Assembly (NCBI RefSeq): GCF_964204645.1
Contig: NC_134030.1
Coordinates: 9,484,278 to 9,548,277 of the forward strand
Direction of reading: 5' to 3'
Source of the DNA: Tubulanus polymorphus
Taxonomy: Eukaryota; Nemertea; Palaeonemertea; Tubulaniformes; Tubulanidae
DNA: 64,000 nt
The first letter of the stretch is position 1. Each line of letters begins with the position of its first letter. Shown here in pieces: positions 37,601-52,500 of this stretch. The position numbers and the translations under genes are program-made. Under the pieces are notes generated by a model. It was not told the origin of the DNA. It did no database searches and worked only from the letters and a program-made list of their open reading frames with translations.

Positions 37601-40600
37601 CGATCATATCAATTTCATTTATAAATCAAAATCCTTAATCAATTGCATCATTGATGGGACTCACAGATACTTTCTCTACACATTTTGGAGGCATTCAGAT
37701 GACCTCAAATGATCATATGCCTGGGTTGGTCTTGAAAATCACATGGCTTCATTTTTACAGATGATTTCTTTATCAATTTCATCACATTATTCCTATTATT
37801 TCTACTCCCTCTAATAAGTATTCACAATATATCTCAGTTTCACGACAAGTTGCAGCAGTCGTCTGTAAACAGATTTCATTTCATCAAATGATGCGAGTTT
37901 GAGTTGTAGAGGTTTCATCTACAAAACATCAAACCAAACCTGAGGAACTTAATGTTGTAAGGGAGGGGGAGGTAAAGGAAATAAACCCGAACCAAACCTC
38001 CACACTCACAAAATGTTGTGAGAAAGGCAAACACAAACCAAGGACAAGAATGATGGCTAAGATCAAAACAATTAATGCTATTTATGTTGCTTCACCAATT
38101 CAACATGACGTCACTAAATGAAACCATTGTGGACTATTTCAATACTCTCTACTAGAGGTTTCATATAAGCAAGCAGTTTATGGAATCATATTCATAAAAG
38201 TTATTAATCAATGTTTTTAAACTGCTGATGCAAAATATATACGTCATTAAATAATCTGTTTGATTGTCTTTTCAAGTTAACACTTAAACCCAGTGGAACA
38301 AATCAAACTCCAGCCATTTTTCCTTCATTTGCCATTTTTCGTTTTTACTCTTTTCTCTGATTTTTAGCACTTGAGTCGAGGTAGGAATAGACCCCTGCCC
38401 GCCCTCTAAGCGTGCAGGACACTAAACCTTCGAATTGCTCTTGGACCCCACTCTTTATATCAGCATTTCATGCTGTTTTATTTTATTCACGCATTCGCTT
38501 TACATTTTTTCATATGGCTTTTCCTTATTTGTCGTCTCACTAAAATTCTCATCCGTTCCGACTGGGATCAAGTTTAATCTTTTAGAGACAAACAGCAAAA
38601 GGTTGTGTAAGTTGCACCAGCAGCAGCAGCAGCAGCTGCAGCAGCAACACTGATACAGATGAATCTTTCATTAACTACGTCATTTGTTCCATTCTCAAAT
38701 ATTGAGTCATGAAGGCAACAGAAATAACTTTAAAAAACGTTAAATCTTTCATTTATGGCCTTGGTTTAGTGACCTAAGCGTCAAAGTTTGGTTCATAGCC
38801 CAGGTTTAGTGACCAAAGAGTCAAAGTTTGGTTCATGGCTCAGGTTTAGTGACCAAAGAGTCAAAGTTTGGTTCATGGCTCAGGTTTAGTGACCAAAGAG
38901 TCAAAGTTTGGTTCATAGCCCAGGTTTGGTGACCAAAGAGTCAAAGTTTGGTCTATGGTTCTGATTTGGTGACCACGGAGGGTAAATATAGCTCATGGCC
39001 CTCGTTAAAGGTAGACAGTTTTATGGCTTTGGTTTGATTAGCAAATAACATGAGAAATTGAGCGTTGCATATGTTGAATAGGGGAATTGGACTAAACACT
39101 CATCACTAGAATAAAGTGAAGAATTATGTTCACACTGAATGGGCTCAAAATCTTGTACTAATTGATAAAAACTGAAATAATTCTGACTAATTTGAGTCTA
39201 TCGGAAAATGATGCATTGATCGAAGTCTAAAAGCTATAAACTGACAAATTGATCGAGCGCTGATAATATTTTAAATAACAGCAGAGGATGAAATGACTTT
39301 CATAAACTGATATGATCGTGAAAAATGGCAAAATACACTAGATATCCCCGCTTTATCAGAGTCTCATTGTAGTAGGAAGATTGCCGTAGACTAACTGTAA
39401 AAACTACAACTACATCTGGTTGAATATCATCTGTTTTTATGGCTTTTAAATTCAGTAAAATATTTCCTGATAGAAGTATAATTATTTCGCAGCCCCTTAA
39501 ATTCTGTCTAGAATAGAATTATAAGTCACAGGTAGAAATAGAATATTATCCTATTCTAAAATGAATATAATAATAGAACAATAGTCTCTCCGTGTCAATC
39601 TTTGTCCCACCTAAAAATTGTACAGTTTATTTCAGAAAATATGTCCCATCTTTTTGAAAACGATAACTAATTATTAAGGATATCTGTGAATAGTGATATA
39701 CTGATTACAAAACATATCACTTATTCTAATGAGTTCTATACTCTTCTTCCAAAAATGAAGAGTAGGTCTCTGTCTAAGAATCTGCAGAAAAAAGAGGAAG
39801 CAGCGATGAATGTGACTGCATCTCGACTCTCGTCAATAATTTTCTAAGTCGTCCTATACAGTTCTCAGTATTTACAGCCGTTTCTAAAATAGCACAGAAG
39901 AAAAAACATCTTTCAGCTGGAAATGTATCAGTAAACGGCCAGATATCAACAGTAATTATTACGTATGATTGTTGTTTCATTGAATTATTAATGAAACCGT
40001 TTTTTGATCGGAGCCAAGGAGCAGAACTTGTGATCATTCAAAAAATATCTCTCATTCCTGACATCATTAAATAATGGCCCTAAAAATTGAAACGTCCCAA
40101 TTCAAAAATCTGGGGCAATTATCTCATAACGATTGAGAGAAGTGACGGTGAAATAACGTGCGCACTCACCGGGGATCAAACCCGGGTCTCATAGAAATAA
40201 CAACTAGTAAAATAGAACGAGTCCAATTGGCCGTTGGTTATACAGCTTGTCATGCATAACAACTGAAACATGACATGTTGCAGTCACGTGTTTCATAATG
40301 ATTAATCCTTTCTTAGAATAATAAAAAGATGGGACACAATTTCTGAAATATCCTGAACTTCAAGACTAAAACCACGACTAAACCACCTGTACCTGTACCT
40401 AAACCCTAAAGCCCCACCCTATATCCCTCCCTCCCTCCAAAGTCCTACCACCACCCCTACATCCCTCCCAAATCCCATCCCTCCCGGACAAGTTCCCTCC
40501 CGCCCTCCCGGACCCCTTCCCTCCCGCCCTCCCTCCCACACCCCTTCCCTCCCGCCCTCCCTCATCCCTTCCCTCCCGCCCTCACCCCATCCCTCCCAGA

Positions 40601-42422
40601 CCCCTTCCCTCCCACCGTCCCCCACCCCAACCCTCCCTCTACCCCTTCCCTCCCCCAACCCTACCCACCCTCCCCAAACCCTGTGGTTAGGTGAGTTGAA
40701 TGTTCTGATGTTTTAGTTAGACGGATGGGAATCTAATGAAGATGAAAGAACATTAAATCACTGTTCAATTCCAAGATGAAGTAATGCAGTGATCTGTACT
40801 CTGTATCTGTACACAATGTTACATGTATCTGTAACTGTACAATCAGTATGAAATAAGTACAGCAGTTTAATCTACAGAAATTCTAACTCTTAAGATACAC
40901 ATGATCTGATTATCACGAAGGAACATGATTGATAACAGTTGTATTATTGACATCAGGAACCAGTTTCATATTGATTACAAATAACATTTGAGTTGATCAC
41001 AATTTAGAAAACCTATAAACCCGCTTACAGAAATAACAATCCCAACCATGAACTGATTATAGCCAAATATTCACCAAATGAAATTTGAAATGATTGAATA
41101 ACTGCAACAGGTTTCTGAAATTTCATTTCAAAACATGGTTTATAATAAACAATATAAAATTGGTCCCTTAAAATCAATTCAACAACCGATAAATAAAGAT
41201 AAATGTAACTTATCTTGAATTTCCACATAGGCTATAGTGATTCCTGATGTCATGCTGAATCCAAGAGTGATTCCCGATGTTCTGTGCTAAATCCAAAAAA
41301 GTCTGGTAGTAAAACACTGATTCCTTGTTGTCCTGTGCTGAATCCAAGTATGATTCCCGATGTCCGGCGCGAAACCAAAAAAGTCTGATTGTGAAACACT
41401 GATTCCTTGTTGTCCTGTGCTGAATCCAAGAGTGATTCTTGTTTTCCTGTGCTGAATCAAAATTCCCGTTGAACACGTTGAAGTGATACCTATAATAAAC
41501 AAATCTAAGATTTTCTTTCCTGAGAAATAACTGCAGAAATATCAAATCTAAAATTCAAACTTACAAATTAGATTGTTCGCTCCAATCTGCAGTTCGTTTA
41601 TTCAAGGGGTTTTTCTATCCACAGTTTAGGTTTTGCATCTAGAGTTCAACATGAAATATGAACAAGAAAGTAATGAAAAAACGAACAGTTTAAATATTAT
41701 CTGTTTCTGAAACCGATGATGATCATCATCATCAATATCACAGACGAATGGAGGCAAGTAGAGGCATCAATCCTCCCGCGGCAGGGACTCGAACCTGATG
41801 GCATCCAGATTGCCACGATACGAAACCCTGCCACACTAGACCGAGTGCGCAGCAGCTACACGCGCAGCTTAGATGATGTCATTAATAGCCAATTAGAAAT
41901 TCAGTTTTATTTGAGCCCGGGTTTTCCCATTTATAGTTCTTCCGTGAAATTTACCTCAGCGATTAACGAGCAATCTGTTTGGTGCCGCAAGATTTCGCGC
42001 GGTAAAGCTGCGCATGTACCTGCGCACCCGGTCTAGTGTGGCAGGGGTTCGTACCGTGGCTGAGTGTAGCGAGCGATGTCATCAGGTTCAAATCCCTCCC
42101 ATGGGAGGATGTTGGTGTCCGACATGTTTGACTGCCGATTAATAGGCCTATAGGTTAAGCGACATATGAAATAAACTTACACTGTTTTCACTGTTTGATG
42201 TAATCAGTCGATGGAATCATTTTAGAACAAATTCATTACAACACAGCGAGGTGAAGCCCATCGTGATCTAGATATATCAGGATGGAATGACGTCATGCTC
42301 GACTGAGCGCCACCACCATGGACCCACTGTTTGTAGGATGTACCTCTGAAATAATATGATTTCCCACAATATCTGAGATGGAATATTTTTCGCCATTTAA
42401 ACCAATGTTACAAACACTTACC
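34640..42422 (-). ncRNA. putative spliced non-coding transcript, unit 2
   Basis: Same exon-like segments as in unit 1, for example the donor ACTCACC at about 35720, the CTG-rich segment at 36717-36870, the 49-nt segment near 36970-37030, and those near 41565-41706 and 42181-42344. The splice dinucleotides are unchanged. The CTG-rich segment is longer here because an internal piece is duplicated. The outer limits are approximate. Confidence 0.35.
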
Positions 42423-43601
42423 AAATATTGAAATACTGATTTCAGGGGTCGGGAAGGAGGGTGGCAATGTTTGTATTAGGTGAGGTTTTTGCTTAATTTC
42501 GTGTTATGGTAAAGCACGCCATTTTGATATTGCGTCATAGTGTACCTCAGATTGGGATTCCCGCCGCTAGACTGGTCACCGCCACCTGTACTAGCAGGTA
42601 GAAATGGCAACCAGTCTATTGCAGGTCTCGGCTTCTTTTCGATTAGATTAGGTTTTATATTCTACGCAATATTCAAAGAATTTATTCTAATGAAAACCAC
42701 GCTCTTTACCAATCTAATCATTCGTTTCGAGGTTTCGGGAATTACTACTTTAGTTCACAGAAATTCCGCTATCGTTATTCATTGGGGCAGCACTGAACGG
42801 TTGTAATTTGATGCAGTCTTGCTATTTTACTGCGGCATGTGAGGAATACAGATTTTTCTTAAGTCAAATTTCATTCATCACTCAACACTAGATTGTAAGA
42901 AATTAATAACTCTACCAACATTAGAGCTTTATATAAGGAGAGTAAATGGTATGATAGAATCTCCCTAATTCCGATCATTGGGACCAACAAAATTCATCCG
43001 TTTTACGGCAAATCCGGATTAAAAGTCATTTTCGTGTATATTAATGATTAAATTGACTGTAAATATTATCCGGATTAGACCAAAATTCGGTCGATGCGGA
43101 TTAAACGATTTAGTTTGACTGTATTAGCCAATAGAATCAGTCTTCCAGGGCACTAAAATTACCAAGAAACAAACACTGACAAGTGTTGGCCTGTTTAATA
43201 AACGCAGAAACCCTAGTGTTGGCCTGGTTAATAAACGCAGAAATGCTAGTGTTGGCCTGGTGAATAAACGTAGAAACCCTAGTGTTGGCCTGGTGAATAA
43301 ACGCAGAATCCCTAGTTTTGGCCTGTTTAATAAACGCAGAATCCCTAGTTTTGGCCTGTTTAATAAACGCAGAAACCATAGTGTTGGCCTGGTGAATAAA
43401 CGCAGTAACCCTAGTGTTTGCCTGCTGAATAAACGTAGAAACCCTAGTGTTGGCCTGGTTAATAAACGCAGAATCCCTAGTTTTGGCCTGTTTAATAAAC
43501 GCAGAAACCCTAGTTTTGGCCTGTTTAATAAACGCAGAAACCCTAGTGTTGGCCTGTTACCACACAGACCACACGTATTCACAAACCATATCAGTCACCA
43601 G

Positions 43602-43673
43602 AACTCAGCGGTCTAGTGGTTAGCGTGCTCGGCCGGCATGCTGGAGGTCGCAGGTTCGAGTCCTGCTAGGGTT
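43602..43673 (+). repeat. tRNA-like SINE head, copy a of unit 2
   Basis: Identical to 31702-31773. Confidence 0.7.
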
Positions 43674-44556
43674 ACGGTTACGATCGAACTAGTGTTAGGG
43701 TTAGTGCCTCAGGTTGGGGCTAATTTTTGGCCCAGCGAGGTATTTGTAGTACGATGATCATCTGTTTGACTCGGGTTATTTTTTGGTCAACTGATTCTAT
43801 ACTAACTTATATATTTTGAACACAAATATTTGCTTTATCTAGTGGATGCCAATTTATTTAAAAGATACTTCGCTCAATACAGTAGATTATTTCTAAATGA
43901 ATAAAAGAGTTGGTGACATTATTCAATATATATAAAAACCACAATATCTACTTTAAGGTTGGTATGCAACAATTTCCACTCTTTTCCATAGGTGTCGCAT
44001 TGGATAAATGTCTATATCTCTTGACCCAATGGACCGATTACGATAAAACTTGATACACAGTCTGAACTTTTATCAAGTAGCACTCGGGGTGGGTGAAATC
44101 GCTCTAGGTTGAAGTAACACTGTCCTAAAATGGCTCCAAACAACGTGAAATTGGTAGTTGCCTACTACGAGTACGGGTAGAACACAGGATAGAACAGGGT
44201 AGAACACAGTATTATCCGGATTAGACCAAAATTCGGATTAAGCCGATGCGGATTAAACGATTTTGTTTGACTGTATTAGCCAATAGAATCAGTCTTGGAA
44301 TACAGAAAGACGTTCACGATTGAGTTATGTACAAATACCGATATGAGAAAAGCTTAGATTCACCTCCATCACCCATGGAACTGGCCCCAGGGCACTAAAA
44401 AGGCAATTACCAAGAAACAACCACTGACGCGAGTGTTGGCCTGTTTAATAAACGCAGAAACCCTAGCGTTGGCCTGTTTGATAAACTCAGTAACCCTATA
44501 GTGTTGGCCTTGTACCACACTGACCACACGTATTCACAAACTAGGTCGGCCATCAG

Positions 44557-44628
44557 AACTCAGTGGTCTAGTGGTTAGCGTGCTCGACCGGCATGCTGGA
44601 GGTCGCAGGTTCGAGTCCTGCTAGGGTT
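44557..44628 (+). repeat. tRNA-like SINE head, copy b of unit 2
   Basis: Identical to 32657-32728. Unit 3 has lost both heads. Confidence 0.7.
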
Positions 44629-45329
44629 AGGGTTTCGATCGATCTAGGGTTAGAGTTAGTGCCTCAGGTTGGGGCTAATTTTTGGCCCAGCGAGGTATTT
44701 GTAGTACGATGATCATCTGTTTGACTCGGGTTATTTTTTGGTCAACTGATTCTATACTAACTTATATATTTTGAACACAGATATTTGCTTTATCTAGTGG
44801 AGGCCAATTTATTTAAAAGATACTTCGCTCAATACAGTAGTTTATTTCTAAATGAATAAAAGAGTTGGTGACATTATTCAATATATATAAAAACCACAAT
44901 ATCTACTTTACGGTTGGTATGCAACAATTTCCACTCTTTTCCATAGGTGTCGCTTTGGATAAATGTCTTTATCTCTTGACCCAATGGACCGATTACGATT
45001 AAACTTGTTACACAGGAACTTTTATCAAGTAGCACTCGGGGTGGGTGAAATCGCTCTAGGTTTGAAGTTACACTGTCATAAAATGGCTCCAAACAACGTG
45101 AAATTGGTAGTTAGGCCTACTACGAGTACGGGGAGAACACAGTTTGAAATCGTATCGTTGTAGGTTATCGTAAAGAAGATGAATACGACGATTAACAGTA
45201 CAAATATCGTTATAGACACGGTTTTAGTCGAGACATTGATGGCCGGGTTTAACTATTCCTGGATATGACCATGTTTCACAATTAAATTCATCTTCTGAAT
45301 GAGGACGACCATCGAACACGTGTCTAATC

Positions 45330-46259
45330 GCGTCATAATGGGTACGGGGTGTCCCGCGTTCGAACCAAGTAATTATTGATACTGGTTCAGAGTGGTCTTT
45401 GTACAGGGGTGTCCCGGGTTCGAACTGAGTAGTGGTCCAAGTTGTCCTGATGCTGAATGGAGGATGTACAGGGTTGTGTCCCGGGTTCGAGAACCAGTAA
45501 TTACTGATACTGATTCAGAGTGGTCCCGATGCTGATTAGATGATGTACAGGGGTGTCCAGGGTTCGAACTCAGTAGTGGTCCAAGTTGTCCTGATGCTGA
45601 ATGGAGGATGTACAAGGGTGTCCCGACCGTACGGTGCTGCCGCTGTGCTCATCGTTAGCGGGATTTCCATACACTAACTGAAGTCAACTCTGGCAATCGT
45701 CGTGCTGTCCAGCTATACTCCGTAACCCTTGCTTGCCAGAGTTGACTAACGTTAGTGTATGAAAATCCCGCTACCGATGAGCATAGAGGCAGCACCGTAC
45801 GGTGAAATGTTGATATCTTAAAAGTAATTACTGATTCTGATTGGTCCTGATGCTGAATGGAGGATGTACAGAGGTATCCCGGGTTCGAACCAGTAATTAC
45901 TGATACTGGTTCAGAGTGGTCTTGATACTGAATAGAGGATGTACAGGTGTCCTGGGTTCGACCCCGCCACGAAAAATGATTAAATAACGCACACACGACT
46001 TACAGCAACAACTATCTATATTTATTCCTCATTGTCATGTAACACACCCGGACCCAGTTCCACAGTTGTGAGTTAGAGTTAAAGTTAATTCACTTTCAAT
46101 GAGTTACCCCAGGGCCCAGTTTCACAAAAAGGTTTAACTCTTAAATCGATTTAATTTCTTCATTAATTCAGTTTATCTTAAATCGATTTAGGCCTTAATC
46201 CTTTTTGTGAAACTGGGCCCAGAGTTAAATCTTAACTCAACAACTGTGGAACTGGACCC
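45330..46259. repeat. B-box minisatellite, MITE (45626-45803) and nested foldback (46050-46259), unit 3
   Basis: Same arrangement as 33430-34359 at +11900. Confidence 0.8.
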
Positions 46260-46539
46260 TGCCCTTTTAAGAATAGTAGTTGGACCATCGAATTGAAACC
46301 TTCGCATACCAGGGTAAGAAAGAAAAAATGAATCCTTCGAGTAGACACCAGGGGTCGCAGTTTCACAAAAAAAACGATGCATTAACTGAATTTGTGAAGA
46401 AATTTAATCTGGATCAAATCTCACAAAAACAGATGAACTTCATAAACTCAGTTTCTCTTTTTTGTTGATCTTTGATAATTAATCCGTATATGTGAAACCG
46501 TACCCTCGGTAGGATTTGGTTTATGATGCGAGGGTTTCA

Positions 46540-49500
46540 ATCAGATTTAGATGCCGCAGTTTCGCACACTGAATAGCGAGTGTCCAGTTTCACAGAGAAA
46601 AGACCAATAAAACTGGGTCGTGGGGTACAAACAATTACAAACTAATGCAACCAGTTATCGCTGCTTTACAGCTACATTTAATCTTCAATTTCAATTTTCC
46701 CTAAAACTTTAAAACCCACTATATAGAAATTTAATAGAAGTAAAAGAGACAACATTTTGGAGTCTCTGTAGAGACCATCATCAAGTCTGAAGAATAACTA
46801 AAACAGGGAAAAACAAGTTCATTAGGAAAGTAAAGCGAGTGTTCAGTGCTAAGGTTGAGAGGTTTTGTTATTTTGTTCGTATAGGTTGTTCTAGTTATTT
46901 CTTCATTATACTTTTATTATTTTGATTCTGATTCTTGATAAATGAATTATGCCTTTTAAATTTGCATATAGCAGGGTTTAAATCATATATTCTATGCCCG
47001 ATTCAGGCTATTATTCTATTAGCAAAAATGACACCACAGCTTTGAGAGATCAGGGGATCAGGGGATGACTCTAATGTTTTTATGGATATGTGATACACAG
47101 TCCATCAAACCATCATAAACAGAACAACAGTAGGCTGCCCGTGCCGGTCGGCACGGATAAACAATATTCATTTGGCTCCAGGTAGATGGCTGGTCCCTGT
47201 CCCTGTCCAATGGCAAATTGGTCCCGATCCCAACTTCGTTCTAGAATAGAGAAAATATTACATAGAAAATGTTCGATTGAATTAACAGTCAAGTGGGAAT
47301 TGTTTTCATGACATAATTCGGTAACTAGAATTTATAATTACCTTATAATTCTAGATAATTCAACACCATTATTCAATCTTTGATCACTTTTCAAACTGTT
47401 CTATTGGACAAATTTCATGCTGCAAAAAATCATCATACTATGAAAATACTAAGTAATGTATTTATAGCAGTCTGAAATTGGGGCTAAATTCTATTAGAAA
47501 ATCAATCATTTTCAAACTTGTGTTTAGCAGAATTAAGAATCACACATAAAAATCCTGTACAGAATAATTAAATGTTAGAATATTATGAAATTAGAGCACA
47601 GTGGAGTGATGAAATACTCACCATTTCTAAACTCATATCAGATAAGTTCAGTGCCATCTAGCAGGATTTCACTTCCAACAGTCATAATGTCATGAAGTTA
47701 AGAGAACTGATGATTTTCTGAGAAAATAAATTCTTAAAACGATAGCAGCAGCTTCAGCAACTAGAGCTTCTTTACTCTTTGAAGGTGAATATTTTTAATT
47801 TCTCCAGTTCCAATAAGTGTTGGGCGTATTGCATTCTGGAAAGAGAAAATTATGCCAGAAAATGGTTAATGAAATAGATAGAAACTGCAACTTGTTTGTG
47901 TTCGATTGACAGAAAACCTACCAGGTTAATGAGTAGTTTATCACAATGTGTCGAGTATATGCAGATTTCTGAGAGGTTTGATGGTAGCTTTAGACTGCGT
48001 CCTCAAGTAAAACGTTGATACCTGCCAACATTGACCGATCAAAACATCATTTTCTGGACTTGATTTGAAGATCACCACAAATTACTGCAATAAATCGATA
48101 TAAAACTCACCGCTTCTGACTTGTTTGATTTGTAGAGCGCAATGTTAACTGCAAGTTCAGCTTTATTTTAGACCCTAGAATACAACAGTTGTATAATTTT
48201 GATGATTCGAACTTTCACCAGAATAGAAGTGATTGAAAATTCGCCTTCACTGATTAATGTAGCTTCTAATCAGGAAATGAGTTTATAAATGTACAGTCAA
48301 ACAGAGACTAGAATCTGTAGAGATATTTACCGGTACCGTATTGGTTTTGAGGACTTAAAGCGATGTCCATCTTAAACAAATGTGAAGTGAATTCCCAATG
48401 TTTACTGTTCACAGATTCTATCAAGGGTTCCAGTTATTTCAGCTCCTAAATACAAATTTTAGAAATTGTCAGTTAAGTTGTTATGAAATAAGAGCAGTTT
48501 CACACCAAAACAAACTAAGCCTTGATCTTTGAGTGATTGAATGCTGGAAACATAAACAGATAGAATAATTTATATAGAACAGTTCTCTAAAAATAATGAA
48601 TTTCCAAACAGGTTTTACCTGCTGCTGCTGCTGCTGCCGCTGCTGGTGGCGCTGTTGCTGCATGGTGCTGGTACTGCCAGTGCTGCTGTTGCAGCTGCTG
48701 GTGGCGCTGTTGCTGCATGGTGCTGGTACTGCGGTTACTGCCAGTGCTGCTGCTGCGGTGTGTATCTCATCCTGTAACTGAGAGTAAAACAGTAATTTTT
48801 AGTTCAAAAATAATTCAAAATATCAACAGAGACTGTGAAGAATTCTGTGGAGAAATTCATTACCAGTTTTGTACTTACCTTTAAATGAGCCTGTTTAAAT
48901 AGTAAATTCTATTGCATTCATTTCATTCTGAAAAGAAAAAGAAACAATAATCAGTGACAATAGAGCAGAATGTAACATCTCAAATTATCAATCAATCAGA
49001 CAGAAACAGTACAGGATTTCTGTAGATTAAACTGCTGTACTTATTTCATACTGATTGCACAGTTACAGATACATGTAACAGATCACTGCATTACTTCATC
49101 CTGTGATTGAACAGTGATTTAATGTTCTCTCATCTTCATTAGATTCCCATCCGTCTAACTAAAACATCGGAACATTTTTACTCATCTAACCTCCCGACCC
49201 GACCCTCCCAGACCCCGTCCCCCTTCTCTCCCGCCCTCCCTGACCCCTTCCCTCCCACCCTCCCATACCCCTTCCCTCCCGGACCCCTTCCCTCCCACCC
49301 TCCTGGACCCATCCCTCAATGCCCTCCCACCTGGCCCTCCCTCAATGCCCTCCCACCTGGCCCACCCTCAATGCCCTCCCTCAATGCCCTCCCACCTAGC
49401 CCTCCCTCAATGCCCTCCCATCATGCCTCCTTAACTCTCTTGTCTCCTCTTCACACACACTCATGTGTACAATAACTACAAAACGATTTGCCATTTTTCA

Positions 49501-52500
49501 CGATCATATCAATTTCATTTATAAATCAAAATCCTTAATCAATTGCATCATTGATGGGACTCACAGATACTTTCTCTACACATTTTGGAGGCATTCAGAT
49601 GACCTCAAATGATCATATGCCTGGGTTGGTCTTGAAAATCACATGGCTTCATTTTTACAGATGATTTCTTTATCAATTTCATCACATTATTCCTATTATT
49701 TCTACTCCCTCTAATAAGTATTCACAATATATCTCAGTTTCACGACAAGTTGCAGCAGTCGTCTGTAAACAGATTTCATTTCATCAAATGATGCGAGTTT
49801 GAGTTGTAGAGGTTTCATCTACAAAACATCAAACCAAACCTGAGGAACTTAATGTTGTAAGGGAGGGGGAGGTAAAGGAAATAAACCCGAACCAAACCTC
49901 CACACTCACAAAATGTTGTGAGAAAGGCAAACACAAACCAAGGACAAGAATGATGGCTAAGATCAAAACAATTAATGCTATTTATGTTGCTTCACCAATT
50001 CAACATGACGTCACTAAATGAAACCATTGTGGACTATTTCAATACTCTCTACTAGAGGTTTCATATAAGCAAGCAGTTTATGGAATCATATTCATAAAAG
50101 TTATTAATCAATGTTTTTAAACTGCTGATGCAAAATATATACGTCATTAAATAATCTGTTTGATTGTCTTTTCAAGTTAACACTTAAACCCAGTGGAACA
50201 AATCAAACTCCAGCCATTTTTCCTTCATTTGCCATTTTTCGTTTTTACTCTTTTCTCTGATTTTTAGCACTTGAGTCGAGGTAGGAATAGACCCCTGCCC
50301 GCCCTCTAAGCGTGCAGGACACTAAACCTTCGAATTGCTCTTGGACCCCACTCTTTATATCAGCATTTCATGCTGTTTTATTTTATTCACGCATTCGCTT
50401 TACATTTTTTCATATGGCTTTTCCTTATTTGTCGTCTCACTAAAATTCTCATCAGTTCCGACTGGGATCAAGTTTAATCTTTTAGAGACAAACAGCAAAA
50501 GGTTGTGTTAGTTGCACCAGCAGCAGCAGCAGCTGCAGCAGCACCAGCAGCAACACTGATACAGATGAATCTTTCATTAACTACGTCATTTGTTCCATTC
50601 TCAAATATTGAGTCATGAAGGCAACAGAATAACTTTAAAAACGTTAAATCTTTCATTTATGGCCTTGGTTTAGTGACCTAAGCGTCAAAGTTTGGTTCAT
50701 AGCCCAGGTTGAGTGACCAAAGAGTCAAAGTTTGGTTCATGGCCCAGGTCTGGTGACCAAAGAGTCAAAGTTTGGTTCATAGCCCAGGTTTGGTGACCAA
50801 AGAGTCAAAGTTTGGTTCATGGCTCAGGTTTAGTGACCAAAGAGTCAAAGTTTGGTTCATAGCCCTGTTTTGGTGACCAAAGAGTCAAAGTTTGGTTCAT
50901 AGCCCAGGTTTGGTGACCAAAGAGTCAAAGTTTGGTTCATGGCCCAGGTCTGGTGACCAAAGAGTCAAAGTTTGGTTCATGGCTCAGGTTTAGTGACCAA
51001 AGAGTCAAAGTTTGGTTCATAGCCCTGTTTTGGTGACCAAAGAGTCTAAGTTTGGTCTATGGATCTGATTTGGTGACCACGGAGGGTAAATATAGCTCAT
51101 GGCCCTCGTTAAAGGTAAGTCAGTTTTATGGCTCTGGTTTGATTAGCAAATAACATGAGAAATTGAGCGTTGCATATGTTGAATAGGGGAATTGGACTAA
51201 ACACTCATCACTAGAATAAAGTGAAGAATTATGTTCACACTGAATGGGCTCAAAATCTTGTACTAATTGATAAAAACTGAAATAATTCTGACTAATTTGA
51301 GTCTATCGGAAAATGATGCATTGATCGAAGTCTAAAAGCTATAAACTGACAAATTGATCGAGCGCTGATAATATTTTAAATAACAGCAGAGGATGAAATG
51401 ACTTTCATAAACTGATATGATCGTGAAAAATGGCAAAATACACTAGATATCCCCGCTTTATCAGAGTCTCATTGTAGTAGGAAGATTGCCGTAGACTAAC
51501 TGTAAAAACTACAACTACATCTGGTTGAATATCATCTGTTTTTATGGCTTTTAAATTCAGTAAAATATTTCCTGATAGAAGTATAATTAGTACGCAGCCC
51601 TTTAAATTCTGTCTAGAATAGAATTATAAGTCACAGGTAGAAATAGAATATTATCCTATTCTAAAATGAATATAATAATAGAACAATAGTCTCTCCGTAT
51701 CAATCTTTGTCCCACCTAAAAATTGTACAGTTTATTTCAGAAAATATGTCCCATCTTTTTGAAAACGATAACTAATTATTAAGGATATCTGTGAATAGTG
51801 ATATACTGATTACAAAACATATCACTTATTCTAATGAGTTCTATACTCTTCTTCCAAAAATGAAGAGTAGGTCTCTGTCTAAGAATCTGCAGAAAAAAGA
51901 GGAAGCAGCGATGAATGTGACTGCATCTCGACTCTCGTCAACAATTTTCTAAGTCGTCCTATACAGTTCTCAGTATTTACAGCCGTTTCTAAAATAGCAC
52001 AGAAGAAAATACATCTTTCAGCTGGAAATGTATCAGTAAACGGCCAGATATCAACAGTAATTATTACGTATGATTGTTATTTCATTGAATTATTAATGAA
52101 ACCGTTTTTTGATCGGAGCCAAGGAGCAGAACTTGTGATCATTCAAAAAATATCTCTCATTCCTGACAACATTAAATAATGGCCCTCAAAATTGAAACGT
52201 CCCAATTCAATAATCTAGGGCAATTATATCATAACGATTGAGAGAAGTGACGGTGAAATAACGTGCGCACTCACCGGGGATCAAACCCGGGTCTCATAGA
52301 AATAACAACTAGTAAAATAGAACGAGTCCAATTGGCCGATGGTTATACAGCTTGTCATGCATAACAACTGAAACATGACATGTTGCAGTCACGTGTTTCA
52401 TAATGATTAATCCTTTCTTAGAATAATAAAAAGATGGGACACAATTTCTGAAATATCCTGAACTTCAAGACTAAAACTACGACTAAACCACCTGTACCTG

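Larger units (their letters stand above)
38381..50280. repeat. second recent block (B2-A3), near-identical to 25690-38380
   Basis: Same content as the first block minus the 782-bp MITE. Only scattered single-base differences are seen (for example at 29422 versus 42113 and 26804 versus 39495). The position equivalents of all repeats listed for 25690-38380 apply here at +12691, or +11900 beyond 31261. Confidence 0.92.
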
